A stretch of DNA of 26,836 bases, from the NCBI GenBank assembly GCA_045579665.1, contig JAZNMO010000045.1, positions 1 to 26,836 of the forward strand, written 5' to 3'. A program made the position numbers and the translations under genes. The DNA is from COE1 sp045579665 (lineage in GTDB: Bacteria; Bacillota; Clostridia; Lachnospirales; Lachnospiraceae). The notes below the pieces were generated by a model. It had not been told where the DNA came from. It was given only the letters and a program-made list of their open reading frames with translations, and did no database searches. Within the stretch, counting starts at the first letter, position 1; the number at the start of each line of letters is the position of its first letter. Below, piece after piece: positions 15,595 to 22,417 of this stretch.

Positions 15595-16176
15595 TTATCT
15601 ATCTGCATTTTCTAATTCTAAAAAATGAAACTTTCCCTTCAAAAAATGTCTATACTCAGGATGCTCTCTTGCTTCATCATATTCTTGTTTCATAGTATTT
15701 TTAATCCAAGTATGTTTTTGCTCGCTCATTTCCTCATATCTTTGAATTTTAATAAGGTCGTTTTTCGATGCTTCCATAATAGCTTTATAGGCATCTTCTA
15801 TATATTCGCATCCATCAACCACAACATGTTCTGTTGTAGTCACTGCATTACTGATTTGTATATTCTCTTGAAAATGAGGTATCTCTTTTACACAATAAAT
15901 ATAACCAGAAACACCTTTATAGGTATCCTCTATAGCATTAGGGTAGTATTCCTCCATACGCTGTGTTCCGTCTGCTTCAAAGCCATACGGTCCCCACTTT
16001 TTCCATATCCCTTCATGTGTAAATGCTGTTTCTTTACAGTACTTTTCTATTGCATTACTTAGATACACCAATACATTTTCTCTTTTCGTGGAAAAATACA
16101 CAAAGGCTTGATTGTGATTAGATATTCTTGGTTCTAAAACCGTTATGCCGGGTGTCTGAGAAGCATGATAATACAT
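15595..16176 (-). CDS. Uncharacterised soluble protein (YYHAS N-terminal signature)
   Basis: This 193-residue protein starts MYYHASQTPGITVLEPRISN and continues FVYFSTKRENVLVYLSNA. That opening, Y-x-H-x-S...G..xLxP.xS.H..xYVYxS, is familiar to me from a group of uncharacterised Firmicute proteins and somewhat resembles ADP-ribosyltransferase-like folds. I cannot confirm a catalytic residue set. Later parts include WGPYGFEADGTQRMEEYYP, GVSGYIYCVKEIPHF and a helical C-terminus (KHTWIKNTMKQEYDEAREHP). No TM segment is seen. The leader immediately upstream contains the 53-bp repeat array, and the array's last half-unit overlaps the ribosome-binding region. Confidence 0.62.
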   Translation of the reverse strand: MYYHASQTPGITVLEPRISNHNQAFVYFSTKRENVLVYLSNAIEKYCKETAFTHEGIWKKWGPYGFEADGTQRMEEYYPNAIEDTYKGVSGYIYCVKEIPHFQENIQISNAVTTTEHVVVDGCEYIEDAYKAIMEASKNDLIKIQRYEEMSEQKHTWIKNTMKQEYDEAREHPEYRHFLKGKFHFLELENADR

Positions 16177-16189
16177 ATCTCCATCCTTT

Positions 16190-16442
16190 CTCCTACTAAA
16201 TTTTGATTTTATAAATTTAGTAGGATATCATTTTTGTAGTCCATCCTACTTTTTATGCGTTTTCCTCAATTAGTAGGATGTTTAACTGATTCTATATCCG
16301 ACTATTTCAACTTTTTCTTCGATTAGTAGGATTTTTTAACGATTCAATATCCTACTTTTTTCGCTTTTTATTAAATTAGTAGGATGTTTCACTGATTCCG
16401 CACCCTACTTTTTTCACTTTTTTCTCGATTAGTAGGATATTT
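16190..16442. repeat. Tandem array with exact 53-bp period and alternating inverted motifs
   Basis: TTAGTAGGAT occurs at 16217, 16270, 16323, 16376 and 16429, each 53 bp apart. Its inverted partner TCCTACT (or a one-base variant) occurs at 16191, 16244, 16297, 16350 and 16403, also exactly 53 bp apart. The unit is roughly TTAGTAGGAT, a 16-base loop with GATTC, ATCCTACT, then a pyrimidine-rich run (TTTTTTCGCTTTTT). Each unit can fold into an 8-bp hairpin followed by T residues on the plus strand. The last copy runs into the stop codon of the GNAT gene. The period is not a multiple of three, so the array is not coding. Confidence 0.9.
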
Positions 16443-16901
16443 TCACAACTCCATCTCATCCTGCATCGCTACAAAGCCATACTTCTCATATAGCGGGCGT
16501 CCTGCCTCGGTTGCCTCTAGCGAAATTGCATGCACACCCTTCCTTTTTGCCTCAGTAACTAACAAATCCAAGGTTTTCATAGCAATTCCCTGCCTACGGT
16601 ACTCAGGCTTGGTATACATATTCATAATATACGCCTTCTCACCGCTTGGATTGTGAAAGGTAGGCATTACCCGAAAGAAGCTGACTCCTCCTGCACCGAC
16701 AAATTCGTCGCCGTCAAATACCAAGTATGCGATATGAGTATCGTTCTGTAACGCTTCTTTGTAGTATGCATAAGACTGCTTTTTGACCTCTGTCATATCG
16801 ACTTCATCTGATAAATTGTTAGCTGCTCTTAATACGGTTATCCTTGTTTCTGTCAATATTTCTAAGTCATCAAGAGTAGCTCTTTTATATGTTAAATTCA
16901 T
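16443..16901 (-). CDS. GNAT family N-acetyltransferase
   Basis: The 152-residue protein is a compact GNAT enzyme. It has LVFDGDEFVGAGGVSFFRVM, then YIMNMYTKPEYRRQGIAMKT with the acetyl-CoA motif R-R-Q-G-I-A, and ISLEATEAGRPLYEKYGF near the end. This form is common in Firmicutes, with unknown acceptor. The stop codon lies within the last copy of the 53-bp repeat, so the C-terminal residues (DEMEL) border the repeat. It follows the beta-propeller gene by 17 bp. Confidence 0.9.
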   Translation of the reverse strand: MNLTYKRATLDDLEILTETRITVLRAANNLSDEVDMTEVKKQSYAYYKEALQNDTHIAYLVFDGDEFVGAGGVSFFRVMPTFHNPSGEKAYIMNMYTKPEYRRQGIAMKTLDLLVTEAKRKGVHAISLEATEAGRPLYEKYGFVAMQDEMEL

Positions 16902-16918
16902 GCTTATAATCCTTCTGC

Positions 16919-17872
16919 CTACCTCATATCAAACACATAATCAACACTATATGTATGCACATACAACTGACCATCCTTCTCTATCAGCATATCAGGACTC
17001 TTACTCAGCTCCGTTTTACTGATTACATTTCCTGTATTGATATCAATCTGATAAATATAATCCTTTTCACTGGTAAAACCATAACCCGAAAGAATCACAT
17101 CACCCTTTACAATAAAGTTCATCGTATTAAAGGTCTGGTCCTCACTTCGCCATAAGATTTCATCCTTTTCAATGTCATATGCCACAATAAAACAGGTATT
17201 AGGCATGGCATAGCCGTTGTATAGATTTCCTATATAAAGTATTCCATCTCTTAAATATGCGCAGTTACCCATAAGATACCATCTGTCAGACTCATAGGAA
17301 ATTGCATACAGTAGCTTGCAATTCTCTCTATCATAAATATCTAAAGTATCAGGAGACCAATGATAGATATAATTCTCATCATAAAATGCCGTATCATAAA
17401 ATAAAATGTTACTATCCACTATCGGCGCATCCTCTCTCGGCTCCATGTGCCAAGATAAGGCGCCTTCAAGCATCGGCAAAGACAATCCATTCTCCTCAAC
17501 CCAAGGCTCTATATCTGAAACTCCATTTCCTTGCTCTGAAACAAGAGAAAGAGTAATTGGACTCGCAGCGTTCTCAGCGCTTGCCATCATTTCATCTGCT
17601 TCTCTAAAATTAATATATCTGACGATTGGCTGTTCAATCACTTCCGCTTCAACCTCTGTTGCCTGTTCTGTCGTGTTCTCCTCCATGCTAGATTCTTCTG
17701 CCATCGGTACTGCAACATCTCTAATCACAGTCTCAGATAAAAGCTTATCTAATTGCTCCTCTTCCGTATATGCAAAATCCGGCTTTGCACTTCTCACACT
17801 ATAATCAATAAATCCATATGCCAATAAAAGAACTACTACAATACTAATCACAACACCAAATAACTTTTTCAT
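16919..17872 (-). CDS. Membrane-anchored protein with PQQ-like beta-propeller repeats
   Basis: This 317-residue protein has an N-terminal TM anchor (FGVVISIVVVLLLAYGFIDY), an acidic Glu/Thr-rich linker (about residues 55-85), and an extracellular domain with repeated strand pairs such as YDRENCKLLYAISYESDRWY, VAYDIEKDEILWRSEDQTF and YQIDINTGNVISKTELSKS. Those resemble PQQ/WD-like propeller blades, although only three or four are seen, which is few for a closed propeller. Function is unknown. It follows the DUF3267 gene by 15 bp in the same orientation. Confidence 0.6.
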   Translation of the reverse strand: MKKLFGVVISIVVVLLLAYGFIDYSVRSAKPDFAYTEEEQLDKLLSETVIRDVAVPMAEESSMEENTTEQATEVEAEVIEQPIVRYINFREADEMMASAENAASPITLSLVSEQGNGVSDIEPWVEENGLSLPMLEGALSWHMEPREDAPIVDSNILFYDTAFYDENYIYHWSPDTLDIYDRENCKLLYAISYESDRWYLMGNCAYLRDGILYIGNLYNGYAMPNTCFIVAYDIEKDEILWRSEDQTFNTMNFIVKGDVILSGYGFTSEKDYIYQIDINTGNVISKTELSKSPDMLIEKDGQLYVHTYSVDYVFDMR

Positions 17873-17887
17873 ATCTCCATCTCCAAA

Positions 17888-18514
17888 CTATCTTTCAAAC
17901 ACCACTGTTCCTATTTCATATGGGTGATCCAAAAATATAACTTCCTTCGCTAAACTCTTATATCTCAGTAAGTTAATAACAATTAAGAAATCACCACCAC
18001 CACCTATAATCATTAACATCGATACATACAATAAGAAAAATGAACCATTCATGACTGCAATTACCGCTGGAAGAAATCCAAGAATAACTGTCGGCATAAG
18101 AGCTGCTATTATCATCTGTCCTTTTTTCATTGGCTGATTACAATTACAGTATGGTGTCAGGCTGCTTAACATAATTCCAAACGAAACTGACTTCCAGCCA
18201 TTCTCTGCCATTAGAGAAAATGTAATTCCATGAATGAGTTCATGCACTACCATTAATACCAGCAATACCAAAAAGGCAATATAGAATTCAACCACCTCTG
18301 TCTCAAAACTATTTCCCGCCGCCTGATACCAAAACACAAATCCAATAATAAAAGGAATGGCTAAAATAACAGCGAACACATTAGCCTCTAATGCTCCAAT
18401 TTTAAGCAATTGAGTTTGATATCCCTGCGCCTCGTACTCTCCTTTCTTTTTTTCAAATGCTTCTCTTCTTTTTAACTCTGCCTTACTTAACTTCTTCTCT
18501 TTTTTCTCTTTCAT
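17888..18514 (-). CDS. DUF3267 membrane protein (putative zincin metalloprotease)
   Basis: The 208-residue protein has a charged N-terminal helix rich in Lys/Glu, about four TM helices and a zinc motif VVHELIHGITFS (H91-E92-x2-H95) in the second membrane region. A GGGGDFLIVINLL segment near the C-terminus could supply a further metal ligand, as in site-2-protease-like families. DUF3267 proteins are predicted intramembrane or membrane-embedded peptidases of unknown substrate. It is 15 bp downstream of an SdpI-like gene; the pair may act together. Confidence 0.85.
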   Translation of the reverse strand: MKEKKEKKLSKAELKRREAFEKKKGEYEAQGYQTQLLKIGALEANVFAVILAIPFIIGFVFWYQAAGNSFETEVVEFYIAFLVLLVLMVVHELIHGITFSLMAENGWKSVSFGIMLSSLTPYCNCNQPMKKGQMIIAALMPTVILGFLPAVIAVMNGSFFLLYVSMLMIIGGGGDFLIVINLLRYKSLAKEVIFLDHPYEIGTVVFER

Positions 18515-18529
18515 AATCTATTCCTTCAC

Positions 18530-18880
18530 TTATCTCCCAAACTTCTCTTTTATTTTCTTTTCTGTCTTATAAAATCCAAAAATCATAAATCCAAATCCAA
18601 CACACATTCCAATCGCCACGCCTAACATCGCTTTTACCTGCAAAAGGAACGAAGCTATACTAATCACAGCCTCAACAACAACCAATACCATTCCTAATGA
18701 CATGAAAATATCTGGCGCAATACTCTGCGCATAATCCCAGTGTTCCTGCGATTTTCTCGATGTCGGTGTGTTATACCCGTTCTGGGAACTCATATCGGTT
18801 ACCGGCTTCTGCTTTAGCATATAGCCAACAAGATATAAAACAAATGGTATTATTAAATTAAGTAATAATAATGCGTACAT
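18530..18880 (-). CDS. SdpI/YhfL-like small membrane protein
   Basis: The 116-residue protein has three predicted TM helices. Between the first and second it has the segment GYNTPTSRKSQEHWDYAQ (residues 35-52), matching the GYRTxxSxKxxExWxxA signature of the SdpI C-terminal domain. In Bacillus subtilis SdpI is the immunity protein for the SdpC killing factor, but short SdpI-like proteins elsewhere are mostly uncharacterised. No SdpC-like toxin gene is visible here. It is followed by DUF3267 in a 15-bp-spaced arrangement. Confidence 0.75.
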   Translation of the reverse strand: MYALLLLNLIIPFVLYLVGYMLKQKPVTDMSSQNGYNTPTSRKSQEHWDYAQSIAPDIFMSLGMVLVVVEAVISIASFLLQVKAMLGVAIGMCVGFGFMIFGFYKTEKKIKEKFGR

Positions 18881-18900
18881 AGTTTTCTCCCTCTTTCCTA

Positions 18901-20022
18901 TTATTCAACCAGCTTCTTGCGAATCCTCTTTATCTCCTCTTCGCTTAGCCCCAATTCCTTAAAATACTTCTCTGTATCACCGAACTTTTCCCTAAATAGC
19001 CTCAAAAATTCTTTCATAAACCGTTCATTCGGTGTAACGATATTCATATCAATCTCTGGAAAATTCTTATGAATAAGCTCGAGTCGTTCTCTTCCATACT
19101 CTCTCGTAAGTATATAATTCTCGATAATATCCCTGTCACTTACTCCTGCATGGTACAGTAATACCGCTGACACAACACCCGTCCTGTCTTTGCCTGCTGT
19201 ACAGTTATACATGACACCTGCCGGCGCATTGGCAATACAACGAAACACATCCGGCATAGCCTTAGCGCATGCGATATCTACGTAGCTTCTTGGAACTGCC
19301 TCCACTGACTCGGGAACGCCACTTCCTTCATCTATCTGAAAATTAAAATATGAAATTCCTTCACAATCAGCAAATCCGCTTGGCTTTCTCTCTATGTCCT
19401 TCTGTCCTCGTAAATCAATTACCGTTGTGATACCATGCTGTTTTAAATATGCAAAATCTTCCACATCCGGATAGTTCTGCACATCACTTCGAAGTAACGA
19501 ATGATACTTTGTTACCTTTCCTGACTTCGTTGTATATCCACCTAAATCTCTTGTATTCTGCGTAGTTTTTAATAAACTTTTGTTTACCATTCGCACCAGC
19601 TTCTCAAAGCTCTCCTTAAAACGTTTATCATCCTCTTCGGTCCGTTTAGACGGTCCCTTCAAATGATGCTTGCTTTTTGCCATTCTGGCTTTCTTTGCCA
19701 TGTGGCGTTCCATCAATAGCTGGTCAATATTCTCATTCGTGTACCATTTACCACTCTGATGAATGCCATAGGCTCCCTTTCCAAGCGCCATGGCTGCCAC
19801 ACCGTAATCCTGTGTCACCACGATATCTCCACGTTTACAAAGATTGACTAGTGCAAAGTCGACTGCATCCGCACCTGCACCAATAACCTTTACTTCACTG
19901 CAATCTGATGACAGTACATGATTGGTATCACAAAGAAGTATAACCTCAATATGATATTGCTTTGCGACCTGCTCTATGATTCGTACCACCGGACAGGCAT
20001 CTGCATCTACTAATATTTTCAT
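18901..20022 (-). CDS. Fusion of YaiI/YqxD (DUF188) domain to a tyrosine-phosphatase-like domain
   Basis: The 373-residue protein has two parts. Residues 1 to about 146 are a complete YaiI/YqxD (UPF0178) protein, a PIN-like fold, with ILVDADACPVVRIIE, VKVIGAGADAVDFAL, GDIVVTQDYGVAAMAL and a terminal KRTEEDDKRFKESFEKL. Residues from about 147 form a tyrosine/lipid-type phosphatase with NTRDLGGYTT, SLLRSD, VIDLRG and the catalytic P-loop C274-T-A-G-K-D-R280-TG. The two are normally separate genes. An internal ATG at codon 145 could give a separate phosphatase, but I see no ribosome-binding site there. The active-site Cys and Arg are present, so the phosphatase is likely functional. Confidence 0.87.
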   Translation of the reverse strand: MKILVDADACPVVRIIEQVAKQYHIEVILLCDTNHVLSSDCSEVKVIGAGADAVDFALVNLCKRGDIVVTQDYGVAAMALGKGAYGIHQSGKWYTNENIDQLLMERHMAKKARMAKSKHHLKGPSKRTEEDDKRFKESFEKLVRMVNKSLLKTTQNTRDLGGYTTKSGKVTKYHSLLRSDVQNYPDVEDFAYLKQHGITTVIDLRGQKDIERKPSGFADCEGISYFNFQIDEGSGVPESVEAVPRSYVDIACAKAMPDVFRCIANAPAGVMYNCTAGKDRTGVVSAVLLYHAGVSDRDIIENYILTREYGRERLELIHKNFPEIDMNIVTPNERFMKEFLRLFREKFGDTEKYFKELGLSEEEIKRIRKKLVE

Positions 20023-20046
20023 AACTTACCTCAAAACATATCTATA

Positions 20047-20409
20047 CTAATTTGGTGTTCTGACCTCTATGAGATTCCCATCCAAATCATAGAACCTCAC
20101 CATTCGTTGCCCCCATAGGAACTCCATCGGTGAATTCACATATTGAATCTGCTCGTTATAGGACTCTAAACGTTTCAAAAAGCCATCCATATCCGTCTCC
20201 TCAAAATAAAGTAAGGATGCATTATTCTGAGGAAAAACATTTCTTTCGATTACGTCTTCCCATACCGACTTTTCCTGAAGTACAAGACCTTCTGTCAAAA
20301 TGACATTGCCGTCACTTTCCATAATAACATTCAATCCAAACAGCTCCTTATAGAACTGCTTAGATTTCTCCATATCCTTTACTACAATTAAGATATTCTT
20401 TAATTTCAT
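20047..20409 (-). CDS. VOC family protein (glyoxalase/bleomycin-resistance fold)
   Basis: The 120-residue protein is a single vicinal-oxygen-chelate module set. It opens with NILIVVKDMEKSKQFYKELF, has VILTEGLVLQEKSVWE in the middle, and closes with RMVRFYDLDGNLIEVRTPN, whose Glu is a usual metal ligand. VOC proteins of this size are dioxygenase-, lyase- or resistance-type enzymes, and the substrate is not predictable. It lies 24 bp upstream of the YaiI-phosphatase fusion. Confidence 0.9.
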   Translation of the reverse strand: MKLKNILIVVKDMEKSKQFYKELFGLNVIMESDGNVILTEGLVLQEKSVWEDVIERNVFPQNNASLLYFEETDMDGFLKRLESYNEQIQYVNSPMEFLWGQRMVRFYDLDGNLIEVRTPN

Positions 20410-20429
20410 ATTCCACTGCCCTCACAGTT

Positions 20430-20822
20430 CTAATTCCATCTAAGCTCATACTTTCCTGATGCTGACTGGAATCGAACAACCAGATAATATCTTTCTCCTT
20501 TGTAAACATCAATATTATCACTAGGCTTTGAGCTGTTAAGCTCCAACAACTTCTGCTTATGAGAGTCCCAAATTTCCACTGACATCGCTCCCCTGGTCAG
20601 CTCCGTCTGAAGCTTAAAACGATATGTTTTATTCGCTTCAAACCTCATAACACGCTTCATATATCCATCACAGGAAGTAAAGCTTGCCTTACAGCTGTCA
20701 TAGCCTCGGATAGAACCTATGAACTTTACTGCTCTTTTTGCATTAATCACCATGTAACCATAGATATACAACACATAAAACAAAATCCCCAATACTACAA
20801 CAGCACCAATCACTCCTACCAT
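20430..20822 (-). CDS. Small membrane-anchored protein, unknown function
   Basis: The coding frame is open further upstream (to 20903), but the ATG at 20822 is 7 bp downstream of a strong GGAGG and is the best start, giving 130 residues beginning MVGVIGAVVVLGILF. One TM helix (about 3-23) is followed by a soluble domain with RVMRFEANKTYRFKLQTELT, AMSVEIWDSHKQKLLELNS and GERYYLVVRFQSASGKYELR, a small all-beta pattern. I do not recognise the family. The longer alternative would read through a hairpin-rich leader and is less likely. Confidence 0.6.
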   Translation of the reverse strand: MVGVIGAVVVLGILFYVLYIYGYMVINAKRAVKFIGSIRGYDSCKASFTSCDGYMKRVMRFEANKTYRFKLQTELTRGAMSVEIWDSHKQKLLELNSSKPSDNIDVYKGERYYLVVRFQSASGKYELRWN

Positions 20823-20835
20823 ACCCATTCCTCCT

Positions 20836-20884
20836 TTTTCCGAAGGAAAATGCCTGCCCACTTTTGCAGGCAGAGGAATTTTCC
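20836..20884 (-). promoter_or_regulatory. Leader with mutually exclusive hairpins before the 20430-20822 gene
   Basis: On the minus strand, three segments can pair. GGAAAA (20884-20879) can pair with TTTTCC (20850-20845) enclosing TGCCTGC and GCAGGCA, or TTTTCC can pair with GGAAAA (20841-20836), just ahead of the AAAAAGGAGG Shine-Dalgarno. These pairings share the same middle segment, so they exclude one another, as in translational attenuators and some riboswitches. No known riboswitch consensus is recognised. Confidence 0.4.
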
Positions 20885-20990
20885 TCCTTTTTTTTACACA
20901 CATTACACAATTATGAAATACTTAACCTTCTACTTTGCCTCCTTTGAATCCCCCTCTCTTTCTCTAATAAAATGTCTACCTTAATGTATG

Positions 20991-21047
20991 ACAAAAACAT
21001 GAAACAATTTTGCTCCATGTTTTTGTATCAGCTCGCTAAAAGCGAGC
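20991..21047 (-). terminator. Double hairpin at the end of the ABC operon
   Basis: Just after the permease stop codon, GCTCGC and GCGAGC (21031-21036 and 21042-21047) form a 6-bp stem. Further downstream on the minus strand, ACAAAAACATG pairs with CATGTTTTTGT (20991-21001 with 21016-21026) over 11 bp. The second hairpin ends in a TTTTTGT run. Together they most likely end the ABC transporter transcript. Confidence 0.6.
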
Positions 21048-21049
21048 GC

Positions 21050-22402
21050 TTATTCATTTCTAATCGCTGCAAGCGGGCTCAGTCTCATCGCACGCAATGA
21101 TGGCAATAAGCCTGCCAACATTCCAATCAGTGTTGAGAAAACTATCGCCATAAAGGTCAGCCATAAAGGAATACGACAGATACTTCCCATTCCCATATCA
21201 CTAGATTGCGCTAACGAGTTAATTGCATAGCTTAGGCCATAACTCACCCCTAGCCCAATAATACCGCCAATAAATCCGATAAATCCGGCCTCCATCAAAA
21301 ACATTCCCTGAATATTACCAAGGTTACAACCAAGTACCTTCATAACACCAATCTCCTTGGTACGCTCATAGATGGACATCATCATGGTATTGGCAATACT
21401 GATTGCCGCAACAAGCATGGATACCGCACCAATGGCACCAAGTACCGCCTGAATGGTATTCATCTGATCCATCTCTGACTGAATCCACTCAGCAGAACTA
21501 CTGGCATCAAAGCCCATATCCTGTAACGACTGTGTCAACGGTAATACATTCTCCATAGTATCTACCTTAATCGTCAGCTGAGAATAGAATATATCATTAT
21601 AAGGCTTACCATTCTTTCTCGTCGGCTGTCCTGGTATCGGCTTCTTCTTGAAAATAAGCTTTAACTGTTCTTTTAATTCATTTATTTCACAAAATACATA
21701 ACTTGAATTATTCGTCCACTCTCCAAGCTTACCATCCATGATACCGGCAGTCTCTATCAAATACTTCTTAGGAGGCTTCACACTCTCACCTGTACCGCTA
21801 CTATACTGTGATTGCCAATAGGCATCCTGGTCAAAGATGATAAACAACGGGGTAGTCATTAGGTCAATATCCGGCACCTCATTATTTTCCCAATACGGAT
21901 ATTCATAAGTCTTTTCCACATAAAAATCTGTAATTACATTATTACCATAGAAAAATCTTAACTTCCCGTCATCTGCAGTTGGAAGCTCACCTTCCTTAAT
22001 CGGCATATTCAAGGACTTCATATACTCTTCTGAAACACCCTGTATATTTAAATAAGTTGCATAGATTCCTGTCTTAGCAAGTGCTGAAAACGAAAGTCTC
22101 GGATGCACAGCCACAACATGGTCCATTGCTTCAAACTGCGCAACCAAATCATCACTCAGCATCATATCCTCTGAAACGTCCTCGCCCCACATAGCGCCGG
22201 AATAAACCGTAATCTCTGTAACAGAGGAATACGTCTCATACTGTTCCAAAATAGATTCCTTCAGTCCGTTACCAAGCGAAACCATAACAACAATAGAGGT
22301 CGTACCAATGATAACACCAAGAATCGTAAGGATGGTTCGAAGCTTTCTCTTCCAGAGACTGGTTATGCTCATTCGCAATAAATCAATAATTCTCATCTGC
22401 AT
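21050..22402 (-). CDS. MacB/FtsX-type ABC transporter permease
   Basis: The 450-residue protein has the MacB permease layout. A first TM helix is preceded by LWKRKLRTILTILGVIIGTT, followed by a large extracellular domain of about 270 residues (the MacB periplasmic-like domain), then three closely spaced TM helices in the FtsX part (IAAISIANTMMMSIYERTKE with IGVMKVLGCNLGNIQG). It ends with GLLPSLRAMRLSPLAAIRNE. Such permeases transmit ATP hydrolysis as movement across the membrane rather than forming a channel. AAAGGGG is 2 bp from the first ATG but 8 bp from the next ATG (22396), which is probably the true start. It is the third gene of an operon with a CARDB protein and an ATPase. Confidence 0.88.
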   Translation of the reverse strand: MQMRIIDLLRMSITSLWKRKLRTILTILGVIIGTTSIVVMVSLGNGLKESILEQYETYSSVTEITVYSGAMWGEDVSEDMMLSDDLVAQFEAMDHVVAVHPRLSFSALAKTGIYATYLNIQGVSEEYMKSLNMPIKEGELPTADDGKLRFFYGNNVITDFYVEKTYEYPYWENNEVPDIDLMTTPLFIIFDQDAYWQSQYSSGTGESVKPPKKYLIETAGIMDGKLGEWTNNSSYVFCEINELKEQLKLIFKKKPIPGQPTRKNGKPYNDIFYSQLTIKVDTMENVLPLTQSLQDMGFDASSSAEWIQSEMDQMNTIQAVLGAIGAVSMLVAAISIANTMMMSIYERTKEIGVMKVLGCNLGNIQGMFLMEAGFIGFIGGIIGLGVSYGLSYAINSLAQSSDMGMGSICRIPLWLTFMAIVFSTLIGMLAGLLPSLRAMRLSPLAAIRNE

Positions 22403-22417
22403 AACCCCTTTCTATCT

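Noticed and set aside
16190..16442. CRISPR array
   Set aside because: The whole 53-bp unit is related from copy to copy, there are no unique spacers of constant length between identical repeats, and there are no cas genes.
20430..20903. Start at 20903 giving a 157-residue protein
   Set aside because: The first 27 residues cover a hairpin-rich leader, and a strong GGAGG 7 bp before the ATG at 20822 points to a shorter protein.
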